Source of the DNA: Paludibacterium purpuratum
GTDB taxonomy: Bacteria > Pseudomonadota > Gammaproteobacteria > Burkholderiales > Chromobacteriaceae
Assembly (NCBI RefSeq): GCF_004363805.1
Contig: NZ_SNZP01000008.1
Coordinates: 114,063-178,062, forward strand
Direction of reading: 5' to 3'
DNA: 64,000 nt
Shown here: in pieces, positions 17,840 to 27,754 of the stretch
How positions within the stretch are numbered: the stretch's first letter is position 1
Layout: the number at the start of each line of letters is the position of its first letter
The notes under the pieces: generated by a model
Databases searched by the model: none
The model's input: the letters and a program-made list of their open reading frames with translations, nothing else
What the model was told of the DNA's origin: nothing
Position numbers and translations under genes: made by a program

Positions 17840-19135
17840 TCAACACCATTGATGCTCGACCAGGCACTTCTTGTGTTCGATGTGATATTCGAACTCATGG
17901 CGGAAGTGCTTGGTAAAGCTGCGTACCGGGAATACCGCGGCATCGGCTAGCGCACAAATGGTGCGCCCGGCCATGTTGTTGCCGATCGATGCCAGAAGAT
18001 CCAGATCCTCCGGACGCCCTTCTCCATTTTCGATGCGATGGATGATGCGGTAGAGCCAGCCGGTGCCTTCGCGGCACGGCGTGCACTGCCCGCAGGACTC
18101 TTCGTGGTAGAAGTAGGCCAGGCGCTCCAGCGCCTTCACCATGCAGACGTTCTCGTTCATGACGATCACCGCGCCGGAGCCGAGCATGGAGCCGGCTTTG
18201 GCGATGGCGTCGTAATCCATGGTGAGATCCATCATGATCTCGGCAGGCAGCACAGGCGCACTGGAACCGCCCGGGATCACCGCCTTGAGCTTCTTGCCGT
18301 CCTTCATGCCGCCAGCCATCTCCAACAGCGTGGCAAACGGCGTGCCCAGCGGCACCTCGTAATTGCCCGGACGATTGACGTGGCCGGAGATCGAGAACAG
18401 CTTGGTGCCGCCGTTGTTCGGCTTACCCAGATCCATGAACTTCTGCGCGCCGTCGCGCATGATGAACGGCACGGATGCGAAGGTTTCGGTATTGTTGATG
18501 GTGGTCGGCTTGCCATACAGACCGAAGCTGGCCGGAAACGGCGGCTTGAAGCGCGGCTGGCCCTTTTTGCCTTCCAGCGACTCGAGCAGCGCGGTTTCCT
18601 CGCCGCAGATGTAGGCGCCGTAGCCATGGTGGGCGAACAGGTCGTAATCGAAGCCGCTGCCGAGGATGTTCTGTCCCAAGAGACCCGCGGCGCGCGCCTC
18701 AGCCAAGGCCGCTTCGAAACGTTGGTACTCTTCGAAGATCTCGCCGTGGATGTAGTTGTAGCCCGCTTTGGTGCCCATCGCGTAACCGGCGATGATCATG
18801 CCTTCGATCAGCGAATGCGGGTTGTAGCGCAGAATGTCGCGGTCTTTGAATGTGCCCGGCTCGCCCTCGTCGCTGTTGCAGACGACGTACTTGTCGCCCG
18901 GAAAGCTGCGCGGCATGAAGCTCCATTTGAGCCCGGACGGAAAGCCCGCGCCGCCGCGACCGCGCAATCCGGAGGCCTTGACCTCGGCCACGACGTCGTC
19001 TTGGGCCATCTTGTCCTGCAAGATCCGCTCGAGCGCCTTGTAGCCGCCGCGCGCGCGGTAGGCGTCCAGGGTCCAGCAGTTCGGATCGGAGGTATCCACC
19101 CCCTCGAAAATCACGCCAGAGACGAAGATAGTCAT
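17840..19135 (-). CDS. nuoF: NADH-quinone oxidoreductase subunit F
   Basis: NADH-oxidising, FMN-binding subunit of 431 residues. The NADH/FMN glycine-rich motif [18 protein letters not shown] lies at about residues 56-73. [14 protein letters not shown] and [16 protein letters not shown] are intact. The N3 4Fe-4S motif [15 protein letters not shown] is at about residues 346-360. The start overlaps the nuoE stop by one base, so the two are translationally coupled. Confidence 0.98.
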   Translation of the reverse strand: MTIFVSGVIFEGVDTSDPNCWTLDAYRARGGYKALERILQDKMAQDDVVAEVKASGLRGRGGAGFPSGLKWSFMPRSFPGDKYVVCNSDEGEPGTFKDRDILRYNPHSLIEGMIIAGYAMGTKAGYNYIHGEIFEEYQRFEAALAEARAAGLLGQNILGSGFDYDLFAHHGYGAYICGEETALLESLEGKKGQPRFKPPFPASFGLYGKPTTINNTETFASVPFIMRDGAQKFMDLGKPNNGGTKLFSISGHVNRPGNYEVPLGTPFATLLEMAGGMKDGKKLKAVIPGGSSAPVLPAEIMMDLTMDYDAIAKAGSMLGSGAVIVMNENVCMVKALERLAYFYHEESCGQCTPCREGTGWLYRIIHRIENGEGRPEDLDLLASIGNNMAGRTICALADAAVFPVRSFTKHFRHEFEYHIEHKKCLVEHQWC

Positions 19136-19608
19136 TATTCCAGCTCCGCCAGTTTCTTATCGATGGCGTCGGGAGACATCTTCGAGCACATCTTGTGGTT
19201 GTTGACCAGCATGACCGGGGCATCGCCACAGGCGCCCATGCACTCCCCTTCCATCAGCGTGAACTTGCCGTCCGGCGTCGTTTCGCCGAATTTGATGCCA
19301 AGCTTCCGCTGCAGGTATTCGGCAGCGTTGACGCTGCCTTGCAAGGCACAGGGCAGATTGGTGCACATGGTCAGTTTGTATTTGCCGACCGGGCGCAGGT
19401 CATACATGTTGTAGAAGGTGGCGACTTCGTAGGCCTGCACCGGGGGCAAGCCCAGGTAGTCGGCGACGAACTCGATGGTTTCGGTGGCGAGCCAGCCCTT
19501 TTCCTGCTGGGCGATGCGCAAGGCACCCATCACCGCCGACCGTTTTTGGTCGGCAGGATACTTGGCCACCTCGAAATCAATTTTGGCAAGCGATTCTGCG
19601 GACAGCAT
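19135..19608 (-). CDS. nuoE: NADH-quinone oxidoreductase subunit E
   Basis: Thioredoxin-fold subunit carrying 2Fe-2S cluster N1a, 157 residues. The four cluster cysteines are visible in CTNLPC (about residues 82-87) and [10 protein letters not shown] (about residues 122-131). It overlaps nuoF and nuoD by one base at each end, a tight translational coupling typical of this operon. Confidence 0.97.
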   Translation of the reverse strand: MLSAESLAKIDFEVAKYPADQKRSAVMGALRIAQQEKGWLATETIEFVADYLGLPPVQAYEVATFYNMYDLRPVGKYKLTMCTNLPCALQGSVNAAEYLQRKLGIKFGETTPDGKFTLMEGECMGACGDAPVMLVNNHKMCSKMSPDAIDKKLAELE

Positions 19609-20861
19609 CAGCGGTCGATCTCCCCAAATACGATATCCTGCGTGCCGATGATCGCGACGGCATCGGCGATCATGTGGCCACGCGCCATTTCGTCCAGCGC
19701 GGCAAGGTGGGCATAGCCCGGCGCGCGGATCTTGAGCCGGTAGGGCTTGTTGGCGCCGTCGGACACCAGGTAGATGCCGAATTCGCCTTTGGGATGTTCC
19801 GTGGCGGCGTAGACTTCGCTTTCCGGCACGTGCATCCCCTCGGTGAAGAGCTTGAAGTGGTGGATCAGCTCTTCCATATTGCTCTTCATGGCTTCGCGCG
19901 ACGGCGGCGCCACCTTGTGGTTACCGGTAATCACCGGGCCAGGGTTCTTTTTCAGCCACTCGACGCACTGAGCGATGATGCGGTTGGCTTGGCGCATCTC
20001 TTCCACACGCACCAGGTAACGGTCGTAGCAGTCGCCGTTCGCGCCGACCGGGATATCGAAATCGACTTCGCGGTAAACGTCGTACGGCTGTTTCTTGCGC
20101 AAATCCCATTCGATGCCGGAACCGCGCAACATCGGGCCGGTCAAGCCCAGGTTCAACGCGCGCTCGGGCGACACCACACCGATGCCGACGGTACGCTGCT
20201 TCCAGATGCGGTTGTCGGTCAGCAAGGTTTCATACTCGTCGACACAGGTCGGGAAGCGGCGGGTGAAATCCTCGATGAAGTCGAGCATGGTGCCGGCTCG
20301 ACGCTCGTTGAGGCGAGCCAGCTCGCGAGCATTCTTGATCTTGGAAACCGTGTACTGCGGCATGCTGTCCGGCAGATCGCGATAAACGCCGCCGGGACGG
20401 AAGTAAGCCGCATGCAATCGCGCGCCCGATACCGCCTCGTAGCAATCCATCAGATCCTCGCGCTCGCGGAAGGCGTACAGGAACATGGTCATGGCGCCGA
20501 TATCCAGCGCATGCGCGCCGATCCACAGCAGGTGGTTCAGGATGCGGGTGATCTCGGCGAACATCACGCGGATGTACTGGGCGCGGATCGGCACGTCCAC
20601 GCCGGTCATCTTCTCGATGGCCAGGCAATAGGCATGCTCGTTACACATCATCGACACATAGTCCAGCCGATCCATGTACGGCAGCGACTGGATGAAGGTC
20701 TTGTGCTCGGCCAGCTTCTCGGTACCGCGATGCAACAAGCCGATGTGCGGGTCGGCGCGTTCGATCACTTCGCCGTCGAGCTCCAACACCAGGCGCAGCA
20801 CACCGTGCGCCGCCGGGTGCTGCGGACCGAAGTTGAGGGTGAAATTGCGGATCTCAGCCAC
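19608..20861 (-). CDS. nuoD: NADH-quinone oxidoreductase subunit D
   Basis: The 49-kDa-type subunit lining the quinone site, 417 residues, separate from nuoC. It begins with the [20 protein letters not shown] motif (quinone-site His), followed by [21 protein letters not shown] and the [16 protein letters not shown] segment. The C-terminus ends [26 protein letters not shown], invariant in the family. Overlaps nuoC by 8 bp. Confidence 0.98.
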   Translation of the reverse strand: MAEIRNFTLNFGPQHPAAHGVLRLVLELDGEVIERADPHIGLLHRGTEKLAEHKTFIQSLPYMDRLDYVSMMCNEHAYCLAIEKMTGVDVPIRAQYIRVMFAEITRILNHLLWIGAHALDIGAMTMFLYAFREREDLMDCYEAVSGARLHAAYFRPGGVYRDLPDSMPQYTVSKIKNARELARLNERRAGTMLDFIEDFTRRFPTCVDEYETLLTDNRIWKQRTVGIGVVSPERALNLGLTGPMLRGSGIEWDLRKKQPYDVYREVDFDIPVGANGDCYDRYLVRVEEMRQANRIIAQCVEWLKKNPGPVITGNHKVAPPSREAMKSNMEELIHHFKLFTEGMHVPESEVYAATEHPKGEFGIYLVSDGANKPYRLKIRAPGYAHLAALDEMARGHMIADAVAIIGTQDIVFGEIDR

Positions 20862-21447
20862 CGTAGTTCTCCTCGCGAATGATGCGCGGTGTGATTTCGC
20901 GCGGCTCGATCGTCACCGGTTGGTAGATGACGCGCTGCTGAGTCGGGTCGTAACGCATTTCCACGTGGCCGGACAGCGGGAAGTCCTTGCGGAACGGGTG
21001 GCCGATGAAGCCATAGTCGGTCAGCAGCCGGCGTAAGTCCGGATGTCCCTCGAAGACGATGCCGAACAGATCGAAGGCTTCGCGTTCGTACCAGTTGGCG
21101 GCATTCCAGACATTGACCACGGAGGGCAACACCGGGAAATCGTCATCCTCGGCGAACGCGCGCAAGCGCAAACGCGCATTGTGCTTGATCGACAGCAAAT
21201 GATAGACGGCGGCGAAACGCGCACCATCCCAAGCAGAGTCTTTATACGTGAGATAGTCCACGCCGCATAAGTCGACGCATTGCTCAAAAGCGAGCGACGG
21301 GTGGTCGCGCAGGGTCTGCGCCACATCCACCAGATCCGCTGCCTTACAGACGATGCTCAATTCATCCAGCGAGAGCGAAGCAGACACGAGCTTATCGCCC
21401 ATCACCTGCTCGACGGTCGCCTTGAGCGCTTCCAGTTTGGAGGCCAT
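20854..21447 (-). CDS. nuoC: NADH-quinone oxidoreductase subunit C
   Basis: The 30-kDa-type peripheral subunit, 197 residues, not fused to nuoD. The family signature near residue 120, [20 protein letters not shown], is followed by [20 protein letters not shown]. The last residues overlap the nuoD start by 8 bp. Position after nuoB (10-bp gap) is standard. Confidence 0.97.
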   Translation of the reverse strand: MASKLEALKATVEQVMGDKLVSASLSLDELSIVCKAADLVDVAQTLRDHPSLAFEQCVDLCGVDYLTYKDSAWDGARFAAVYHLLSIKHNARLRLRAFAEDDDFPVLPSVVNVWNAANWYEREAFDLFGIVFEGHPDLRRLLTDYGFIGHPFRKDFPLSGHVEMRYDPTQQRVIYQPVTIEPREITPRIIREENYGG

Positions 21448-21457
21448 AGTTTCTACC

Positions 21458-21934
21458 TTAGCGGGCTATGGTATGAGTGCGTTTAATTTTGTTTTGTAGC
21501 TGGATAATGCCGTACAGCAGCGCCTCGGCGGTCGGAGGACAGCCGGGGACATACACGTCGACCGGAACGATCCGGTCGCAGCCACGCACGACAGAGTACG
21601 AATAGTGATAGTAACCGCCCCCGTTGGCACAGGATCCCATAGAGATCACCCAGCGCGGCTCGGCCATCTGGTCGTAGACCTTGCGCAGCGCCGGTGCCAT
21701 CTTGTTGCACAGCGTGCCGGCCACGATCATCAGATCGGATTGGCGCGGACTGGGACGGAATACGATGCCGAAACGGTCGAGGTCGTAACGTGCGGCCCCG
21801 GCATGCATCATTTCAACTGCGCAACAGGCCAGGCCGAAGGTCATCGGCCAAAGTGAACCTGTGCGAGTGTAATTGATCAGCGTATCGGCGGTGGTAGTGA
21901 TGAAGCCCTTTTCCAGAACGCCTTCTATTCCCAT
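21458..21934 (-). CDS. nuoB: NADH-quinone oxidoreductase subunit B
   Basis: Carries terminal cluster N2, the direct electron donor to quinone. The 158-residue product starts [20 protein letters not shown] at 21934. The tandem-cysteine motif [20 protein letters not shown] is at about residues 36-55, and [20 protein letters not shown] and [18 protein letters not shown] supply the other ligands. An upstream in-frame ATG at 22045 lies inside nuoA and was rejected. The chosen start overlaps the nuoA end by 10 bp. Confidence 0.97.
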   Translation of the reverse strand: MGIEGVLEKGFITTTADTLINYTRTGSLWPMTFGLACCAVEMMHAGAARYDLDRFGIVFRPSPRQSDLMIVAGTLCNKMAPALRKVYDQMAEPRWVISMGSCANGGGYYHYSYSVVRGCDRIVPVDVYVPGCPPTAEALLYGIIQLQNKIKRTHTIAR

Positions 21935-22281
21935 TCCAATGCCCCTTTTTTCCAGACGTAAACGAAGCCAATCGTGAGAATAGCCAGGAATACAAACATT
22001 GCGGACAAGCCGAACATACCCAGTTCCTTGAGCACAACGGCCCACGGAAACATGAACGCAATTTCAAGATCAAATAGGATGAAAAGAATGGCAACGAGAT
22101 AGAAACGCACGTCGAACTTCATGCGAGCGTCTTCGAAGGCTTCGAAACCGCACTCGTACGGAGACAGTTTTTCGTCATCTGGTCGGTTTGGTGCCAGCAG
22201 ACGGCCCAACAACAAGGGACCGGCACCGACCAACAATCCGACGATGATAAACAACAGAATAGGAAAGTAGTTTTGCAGCAT
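21925..22281 (-). CDS. nuoA: NADH-quinone oxidoreductase subunit A
   Basis: Small membrane subunit, 118 residues and three membrane helices, first gene of the nuo operon. The conserved loop [20 protein letters not shown] (about residues 42-61) and [15 protein letters not shown] (about residues 70-84) are present. The operon promoter must lie between 22282 and the tRNA terminator at 22333-22364, a span of only about 55 bases, unless read-through from tpiA-secG-tRNA contributes. Confidence 0.97.
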   Translation of the reverse strand: MLQNYFPILLFIIVGLLVGAGPLLLGRLLAPNRPDDEKLSPYECGFEAFEDARMKFDVRFYLVAILFILFDLEIAFMFPWAVVLKELGMFGLSAMFVFLAILTIGFVYVWKKGALEWE

Positions 22282-22332
22282 TTCCCCTATACCCCATTTT
22301 TATGGAAAGGTGCGACCCTTCCCGGCTCCAAG

Positions 22333-22364
22333 CAAAACAGGCCACCGGAATCCCGGTGGCCTGC
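22333..22364 (-). terminator. Rho-independent terminator after tRNA-Leu
   Basis: The 11-bp stem CAGGCCACCGG/CCGGTGGCCTG (22338-22363) is followed in the minus sense by TTTTGC. It lies 9 bases after the tRNA 3' end and separates the tpiA-secG-tRNA unit from the nuo operon. Confidence 0.85.
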
Positions 22365-22372
22365 TTTAATGG

Positions 22373-22458
22373 TGGTGCCGACAGTGAGACTCGAACTCAC
22401 ACAGCTTTCGCCACTACCCCCTCAAGATAGCGTGTCTACCAATTTCACCATGTCGGCA
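22373..22458 (-). tRNA. tRNA-Leu, anticodon GAG
   Basis: The minus strand folds as a class II tRNA of 86 nt with CCA encoded. The acceptor stem TGCCGAC/GTCGGCA is 7 bp. The D-loop region is ATGGTGAAATTGGTAGACA. The anticodon stem CTATC/GGTAG encloses TTGAGGG (anticodon GAG, reading CUC and CUU). A variable arm follows, then T-arm GTGAGTTCGAGTCTCAC. Its position after secG and before nuoA is as in related Neisseriales. Confidence 0.96.
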
Positions 22459-22470
22459 CAGTCAATTTTA

Positions 22471-22821
22471 TCAATCGGGTATCTTTGGACCCGAAGCATT
22501 ATTTTTGTTAACAGCGCCACTCGGGATTTGCGGCACTGTTTTTTGTACAACCGGACCACTCATAACGCCTAATTCGTTTTTACTGCCCCCAGACAGATAA
22601 ACGAGCGTCAGACTAGTCGAGAAGAAAACGATGGCGAGAACAGCCGTCGTTCTGCTCAGAAAATTTGCAGAACCAGACGCGCCAAAAAGGCTTCCGGAAG
22701 AACCGCTACCGAAAGCGGCACCCATATCCGCGCCTTTGCCATGTTGCATCAACACCAGCACCACGACGGATACGGCAGAGACGAGATTTACGATCCAGAT
22801 TAACGTCTTAAGAAGTTCCAT
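22471..22821 (-). CDS. secG: Protein-export membrane protein SecG
   Basis: Auxiliary subunit of the SecYEG translocon in the inner membrane. The 116-residue product has two membrane helices (about residues 5-24 and 58-77) separated by the conserved VLMQHGKGADMGAAFGSGSS segment and LFGASGSANFLSRTTAVLA. The C-terminal tail is Ser/Asn/Pro-rich and variable. It starts 1 bp after the tpiA stop, so the pair is co-transcribed, and the tRNA follows 12 bp after its stop. Confidence 0.95.
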   Translation of the reverse strand: MELLKTLIWIVNLVSAVSVVVLVLMQHGKGADMGAAFGSGSSGSLFGASGSANFLSRTTAVLAIVFFSTSLTLVYLSGGSKNELGVMSGPVVQKTVPQIPSGAVNKNNASGPKIPD

Positions 22822-22822
22822 A

Positions 22823-23569
22823 CTATACCAATTTATCCGCGGCCTGGCAAATCATTCCAAATGAATCGACATCCAGCGAAGCACCGCCAACTAAGGCGCC
22901 ATCCACACTCGATATCGACAGAATAGCTTCGGCATTATCAGCCTTTACGCTGCCGCCGTAGAGAACGCGCATACTAGCAGAGCCACTTTGCCTTTGCAAG
23001 CCGGTTGCCTTGATGCACTCATGCATTTCGGCGATCTGCGCGAGGCTTGCCACCTTGCCGGTACCGATCGCCCAGACCGGCTCGTAAGCCACGATCACTT
23101 GCTCCGACGGAAAATCCGCCACGATATCCAGCTGGTGGCGAATGACATCCAGGTGCTCGCCGGCCTCCCGCTGCGCCAGCGTTTCCCCTACGCAGAGCAC
23201 TGGCGCCAGACGGGCCGCCAGGGCATTTTCCATCTTCTTCGACAGCACCTCGTTGGCCTCCGCCAAATATTGACGGCGCTCCGAGTGACCGATCAGCACA
23301 TAGCGACAGCCGACGTTGGCCAGCATCGATGCCGACACCTCGCCGGTAAAGGCGCCATCGCGACCGAACTGGCTGACATCTTGCGCGCCGAGATCCATCG
23401 GACTCAGTTGCAACAAGTCAGCCAGCTGCAGCAGATAGACATAAGGTGAAGCCAGCGCCACGCCCGGGCGGTTGATGCGACGATCCTCCAGCATGCCTTT
23501 GACCAACTTTCGGTTGGACGCAAGACTACCGTTCATCTTCCAATTTCCCACCACCAACTTGGCCGTCAT
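22823..23569 (-). CDS. tpiA: Triosephosphate isomerase
   Basis: Interconverts dihydroxyacetone phosphate and glyceraldehyde 3-phosphate. The 248-residue TIM barrel begins [15 protein letters not shown] (catalytic Lys in NWKMNG). Other landmarks are [12 protein letters not shown] (catalytic His, about residue 95), [18 protein letters not shown] (catalytic Glu, about residue 166) and the phosphate-binding [11 protein letters not shown] and [10 protein letters not shown]. The ATG at 23569 is 9 bases from a GGAG site and is preferred to an ATG six bases upstream. Confidence 0.97.
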   Translation of the reverse strand: MTAKLVVGNWKMNGSLASNRKLVKGMLEDRRINRPGVALASPYVYLLQLADLLQLSPMDLGAQDVSQFGRDGAFTGEVSASMLANVGCRYVLIGHSERRQYLAEANEVLSKKMENALAARLAPVLCVGETLAQREAGEHLDVIRHQLDIVADFPSEQVIVAYEPVWAIGTGKVASLAQIAEMHECIKATGLQRQSGSASMRVLYGGSVKADNAEAILSISSVDGALVGGASLDVDSFGMICQAADKLV

Positions 23570-23680
23570 ACACATTACTCCCGCTTGAGACAGGGCGGAT
23601 TATATCCTCCGGTTACATCGGCTGAGAAGGACTGATATTTCTTCATACAAAGACAATTGCGAGCGAACTAGAAATTGGAA

Positions 23681-23714
23681 CTGTAATATTTCTGAAAAAA
23701 ATACACGCCACAAT
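23681..23714 (+). promoter_or_regulatory. Pho box and -10 element of pstS
   Basis: CTGTAAT-ATTT-CTGAAAA at 23681-23698 matches the PhoB box layout (two 7-mers 11 bp apart; consensus CTGTCAT). A CACAAT -10-like hexamer begins 11 bases after the box (23709-23714), the spacing expected when PhoB replaces the -35 element. It precedes the first gene of the phosphate-uptake operon. PhoB control is inferred. Confidence 0.65.
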
Positions 23715-23761
23715 GCCCCCCAACACCTACCCTGCACCTCAACTTCTGGAGCTTGTTCGTA

Positions 23762-24793
23762 ATGAAAACCACGCTTCGCTTGGCACTGGCCGTCAGTGCC
23801 TTTGCATCGGTCTCCGCCTTCGCCACCGATATCACCGGTGCAGGCGCCACCTTCCCGTATCCGTTGTACGCCAAGTGGGCTGCCACCTATCAAACCGAAA
23901 CCGGCAGCAAGATGAACTACCAATCGATCGGCTCCGGCGGCGGCATCAAGCAGATTACCGCCAAGACGGTCGATTTCGGCGCCTCCGACATGCCGCTCAA
24001 GCCGGAAGACCTGGCCAAGACCGGCCTGACCCAGTTCCCGACCGTGATCGGCGGCGTGGTGCCGGTGGTCAACATTCCCGGCATCAAGGCCGGCCAACTG
24101 AAATTCACCGGCCCGCTGTTGGCCGACATCTATCTGGGCAAGGTCAAGACCTGGAACGATCCGGCCATCGTCAAGTTGAACCCGGGCGTGAAGCTGCCGA
24201 AGGACACCATCTTCCCGGTACGCCGCGCCGATGGTTCGGGCACCACCTTCATCTTCACCAATTATCTGTCCAAGGTATCGCCGGAATGGGCCGGCAAAGT
24301 CGGCAGCAATACCTCCGTCAATTGGCCGGCCGGTCAAGGCGGCAAGGGTAACGAAGGGGTGGCGAACTTCGTCAACCGCATCAAGGGTTCGATCGGTTAC
24401 GTCGAGTACGTCTACGCCAAGCAAAACAACATGGCCTATGGCCAGATGAAGAACGCAGACGGCAAGTTCGTGCAACCAAGCCAGGAGACCTTCAAGGCCG
24501 CCGCCGGTCATGCCGACTGGAAGAAAGCCCCGGGCTACTATCTGCTGCTGACCAACCAACCCGGCGCCGACACCTGGCCGATCGCCGGCGCGACCTTCAT
24601 CCTGATGCACAAGAAGCAGGACAAGCCGGTTCAAGCCACCGCCGCCCTGAAGTTCTTCGACTGGGCATACAAGAGCGGCGACGGCGCAGCCACCGGTATG
24701 GACTATATTCCGCTGCCGGAAAGCGTGAAGGGTATGATCCGCGACAGCTGGAAGCAAATCACCGACGCCAGCGGCCAGCCGGTCTGGAAGTAA
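23762..24793 (+). CDS. pstS: Phosphate ABC transporter, periplasmic phosphate-binding protein
   Basis: High-affinity phosphate capture in the periplasm. The 343-residue product begins [21 protein letters not shown] (signal peptide) then [18 protein letters not shown], the PstS N-terminal signature. Phosphate-contact segments include [13 protein letters not shown] (about residues 59-71), FGASDMPLK and [17 protein letters not shown]. It starts at the ATG at 23762, 12 bases after a GGAG site. A strong terminator after the gene lowers expression of pstCAB relative to pstS, and a Pho-box-like site lies 64 bp upstream. Confidence 0.97.
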   Translation: MKTTLRLALAVSAFASVSAFATDITGAGATFPYPLYAKWAATYQTETGSKMNYQSIGSGGGIKQITAKTVDFGASDMPLKPEDLAKTGLTQFPTVIGGVVPVVNIPGIKAGQLKFTGPLLADIYLGKVKTWNDPAIVKLNPGVKLPKDTIFPVRRADGSGTTFIFTNYLSKVSPEWAGKVGSNTSVNWPAGQGGKGNEGVANFVNRIKGSIGYVEYVYAKQNNMAYGQMKNADGKFVQPSQETFKAAAGHADWKKAPGYYLLLTNQPGADTWPIAGATFILMHKKQDKPVQATAALKFFDWAYKSGDGAATGMDYIPLPESVKGMIRDSWKQITDASGQPVWK

Positions 24794-24826
24794 TACCGGA
24801 TTGGCGGTTTGCACAGTCCGAAAACG

Positions 24827-24852
24827 GCCGGGGAGCCTCTCCCCGGCTTTTT
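24827..24852 (+). terminator. Attenuating terminator between pstS and pstC
   Basis: A 9-bp perfect stem GCCGGGGAG/CTCCCCGGC with a 3-nt loop is followed by TTTTT. Its position inside the operon suggests partial termination giving excess PstS over the membrane components. Confidence 0.9.
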
Positions 24853-24877
24853 GTCTCAGACAACATCGAGTCAATGT

Positions 24878-25840
24878 ATGGAAAAGTTCAGCAACGATCA
24901 GGTAATGCGGCGTCAGATGCTATTTGATCAGGTCTTCAAGGTCGTTACCCGCGGCTTCGCATTCCTGGTGCTGGCTCTATTGCTCGGCATCCTGATATCC
25001 CTGATGATCGGCGCGATGCCCAGCATCAAGGCTTTCGGATTCGGTTTTCTGACCTCGGGCGAATGGGATCCGGTCGCGGGTCGCTTCGGCGCGGCCGTGC
25101 CGATCTTCGGCACATTGATCACCTCGTGCATCGCGCTGTTGATCGGCGTACCGATCAGTTTCGGCATCGCATTGTTCCTGACCGAGCTGTGCCCGGCCGG
25201 GCTCAAGCGCCCATTGGGCATCGCCGTCGAACTATTGGCCGGCATCCCTTCCATCATTTACGGCATGTGGGGCCTGTTCGTGTTCGCCCCCTATTTTTCC
25301 GAAAACATCCAACCGTGGCTGATCGATAACCTCGGCACGGTGCCGTTCGTCGGCTGGGTGTTCCAAGGCGCACCGATGGGGATCGGCATTTTCACCGCCG
25401 GCCTGATCCTGGCGATCATGGTGATTCCGTTCATCGCCTCGGTCATGCGCGACGTCTTCGAAGTCGTGCCCACACTGCTGAAGGAGTCGGCCTACGGCCT
25501 GGGCTCCACCACTTGGGAAGTGGTGCGCTACGTGGTACTGCCCTACACCAAAACCGGCGTGGTCGGCGGCATCATGCTCGGCCTCGGCCGCGCATTGGGC
25601 GAGACCATGGCGGTGACCTTCGTCATCGGCAACTCCTCGCACTTCGCACCCGGGCTGTTCCAACCCGGCAATTCGATCGCCTCGTCGCTGGCCAACGAGT
25701 TCGCCGAAGCCAACGGCGATCTGTACATCGCCTCGCTGATCCAGTTGGGTCTGATCCTGTTCTTCATCACCTTCGTGGTACTGGCCTGCTCGAAAATTCT
25801 GCTCCTGCGTCTCAAGCGCCAGGAAGGCAAAGCATCCTGA
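24878..25840 (+). CDS. pstC: Phosphate ABC transporter permease PstC
   Basis: Inner-membrane permease subunit of the high-affinity phosphate importer, 320 residues, six membrane segments. The family segments [20 protein letters not shown] (about residues 46-65) and the ABC-interaction EAA loop ([20 protein letters not shown], about residues 205-224) are present, followed by [20 protein letters not shown]. The ATG at 24878 is used because an N-terminal extension to 24809 would run through the terminator. Confidence 0.95.
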   Translation: MEKFSNDQVMRRQMLFDQVFKVVTRGFAFLVLALLLGILISLMIGAMPSIKAFGFGFLTSGEWDPVAGRFGAAVPIFGTLITSCIALLIGVPISFGIALFLTELCPAGLKRPLGIAVELLAGIPSIIYGMWGLFVFAPYFSENIQPWLIDNLGTVPFVGWVFQGAPMGIGIFTAGLILAIMVIPFIASVMRDVFEVVPTLLKESAYGLGSTTWEVVRYVVLPYTKTGVVGGIMLGLGRALGETMAVTFVIGNSSHFAPGLFQPGNSIASSLANEFAEANGDLYIASLIQLGLILFFITFVVLACSKILLLRLKRQEGKAS

Positions 25841-25857
25841 CCGGAGAGTGCGATACC

Positions 25858-26760
25858 ATGAGCGACACCCTGCTGGCTTCCCCGGCGAAGCAAAAAACGG
25901 AATCCTACTCGATGAATCAATCGATCTATCGCCGTCGGCGCATGATCAACGGCCTCACCATGGGCATCTCGATATTCGCCATGGCGTTCGGCTTGTTCTG
26001 GCTGTGCTGGATCCTGTTCACGTTGTTGCAGAACGGCCTGAGCGGCATCCATCTGTCGGTCTTCACCCAAAGCACCCCGCCTCCCGGCGAAAGCGGCGGC
26101 CTGGGTAACGCCATTGTCGGCAGCTTGCTGATGACGATGTCCGGCACGCTGATCGGCACGCCGGTCGGCATTCTGGCCGGCATCTACCTGGCCGAATACG
26201 GCCAGCGCGGTTGGCTATCGCCGGCCACGCGCTTCATCAATGACATTTTGCTGTCGGCTCCGTCCATCGTGATCGGGCTGTTCGTCTATGAAGTTTTCGT
26301 GGTGACGCAGGGCCATTTCTCCGGCTGGGCCGGTTCGCTGGCGCTGTCGCTCCTGGTGATCCCGGTGGTGGTGCGTACCACGGAGAACATGTTGCGGCTG
26401 GTGCCCAACAGCCTGCGCGAAGCAGCCATCGCACTCGGCACGCCGCAGTGGAAGGTCACGATGCACGTCACATTGCGCGCAGCCAAGTCGGGGGTGCTCA
26501 CCGGCGTGCTGCTGGCCGTGGCCCGCATTTCGGGCGAAACCGCGCCGCTTTTGTTCACCGCGCTGAACAACCAGTTCTGGAACAGCAATATGAATCAGCC
26601 GATGGCGAACTTGCCGATCGTGATCTTTCAGTTCGCCATGAGCCCATACAACGACTGGCACACACTGGCCTGGGCCGGCTCGCTGCTAATCACCTTCAGC
26701 GTCCTGGCATTGAATATTTTCGCCCGCTGGCTGGGCAGTCAAAAACACCAATCTCACTAA
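25858..26760 (+). CDS. pstA: Phosphate ABC transporter permease PstA
   Basis: Second permease subunit, 300 residues. A hydrophilic N-terminus of about 40 residues precedes six membrane segments. [20 protein letters not shown] (about residues 79-98), [17 protein letters not shown], and the EAA-loop segment [20 protein letters not shown] (about residues 187-206) identify the family. A GGAG site is 11 bases upstream of the ATG at 25858; it follows pstC by 17 bp. Confidence 0.96.
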   Translation: MSDTLLASPAKQKTESYSMNQSIYRRRRMINGLTMGISIFAMAFGLFWLCWILFTLLQNGLSGIHLSVFTQSTPPPGESGGLGNAIVGSLLMTMSGTLIGTPVGILAGIYLAEYGQRGWLSPATRFINDILLSAPSIVIGLFVYEVFVVTQGHFSGWAGSLALSLLVIPVVVRTTENMLRLVPNSLREAAIALGTPQWKVTMHVTLRAAKSGVLTGVLLAVARISGETAPLLFTALNNQFWNSNMNQPMANLPIVIFQFAMSPYNDWHTLAWAGSLLITFSVLALNIFARWLGSQKHQSH

Positions 26761-26772
26761 GGCTTGCATACC

Positions 26773-27537
26773 ATGGCTGAAACTGGCACCAAGCTCCAGG
26801 TCAAAGACCTGAACTTCTTCTACGGCAACTTTCACGCGCTCAAGGGCATTTCGCTCGGTATCGCCGCCAACAAAGTGACGGCCTTCATCGGCCCGTCCGG
26901 CTGCGGCAAGTCGACGTTGTTGCGCACGTTCAACCGGATGTTCGAGCTCTACCCCGGCCTACGCGCCGAAGGCGAGATCTGGCTAGACAAGCGCAACATC
27001 CTCGGTCGAGACATCGACGTCAACTTGCTGCGCGCCAAGGTCGGCATGGTGTTCCAAAAGCCGACCCCGTTCCCGATGTCGATCTACGACAACATCACCT
27101 TCGGTGTGAAGCTGTACGAAAAGCTAAGCAAGACCGAAATGGACGACCGGGTCGAATGGGCTTTGCGCAAAGCCGCGCTGTGGGAGGAGGTCAAGGACAA
27201 ACTCAAGCAATCCGGCCACTCGCTCTCCGGCGGTCAGCAGCAACGTCTGTGCATCGCACGCGCGGTCGCTTCGAAGCCGGAAGTGCTATTGCTGGACGAA
27301 CCGACCTCGGCGCTCGACCCGATCTCGACCGCGCACATCGAGGAGCTGATCCACGAACTGAAAGAGGATTACACCATCGCCATCGTCACCCACAACATGC
27401 AGCAGGCTGCGCGGGTTTCCGACTACACCGCCTACATGTACCTGGGTGAAATGATCGAGTTCGGCGAAACCGACACCATCTTCACCACGCCCAAACAGCG
27501 CGCAACGGAAGATTACATTACCGGCAAGTTCGGTTAA
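26773..27537 (+). CDS. pstB: Phosphate ABC transporter ATP-binding protein PstB
   Basis: ATPase driving PstSCAB. The 254-residue product has Walker [10 protein letters not shown] (about residues 39-47), the Q-loop [16 protein letters not shown], signature LSGGQQQR (about residues 151-158), Walker [14 protein letters not shown] and a switch His in [16 protein letters not shown]. The ATG at 26773 follows an AAGG site; an ATG nine bases upstream is less well placed. No phoU or phoBR follows. Confidence 0.97.
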   Translation: MAETGTKLQVKDLNFFYGNFHALKGISLGIAANKVTAFIGPSGCGKSTLLRTFNRMFELYPGLRAEGEIWLDKRNILGRDIDVNLLRAKVGMVFQKPTPFPMSIYDNITFGVKLYEKLSKTEMDDRVEWALRKAALWEEVKDKLKQSGHSLSGGQQQRLCIARAVASKPEVLLLDEPTSALDPISTAHIEELIHELKEDYTIAIVTHNMQQAARVSDYTAYMYLGEMIEFGETDTIFTTPKQRATEDYITGKFG

Positions 27538-27562
27538 TGACAAAGAAGTAATTAGCAAGGCG

Positions 27563-27588
27563 AAGCCTCTGAAAACAGGGGCTTTTTT
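27563..27588 (+). terminator. Rho-independent terminator after pstB
   Basis: The stem AAGCCTCTG/CAGGGGCTT with an AAAA loop is followed by a run of six T, 26 bases after the pstB stop. Ends the pst operon. Confidence 0.9.
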
Positions 27589-27648
27589 ATAGCAAAAACC
27601 AAATTCCAGACCTCCGCGGACCACGAGATGTCAAGAAGATTCTTACAT

Positions 27649-27661
27649 CCTGTTGAACAGG
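27649..27661. repeat. Short palindrome upstream of the pit gene
   Basis: CCTGTTGAACAGG is a perfect inverted repeat with one unpaired central base, about 95 bp upstream of the Pit transporter start. It could be an operator half-site pair, but a chance match is possible. Confidence 0.3.
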
Positions 27662-27754
27662 AAGCGACACCATCGCTTCCCTTTGTCTTGCAGGCTTGAC
27701 GGAATACCTCTACCCCACAACAATCCACCCTCAGACTCAACTAGTGTAAGAATC

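Noticed and set aside
27649..27661. CCTGTTGAACAGG as a Pho box for pit
   Set aside because: It is a palindrome, not the direct repeat of CTGTCAT expected of PhoB sites.
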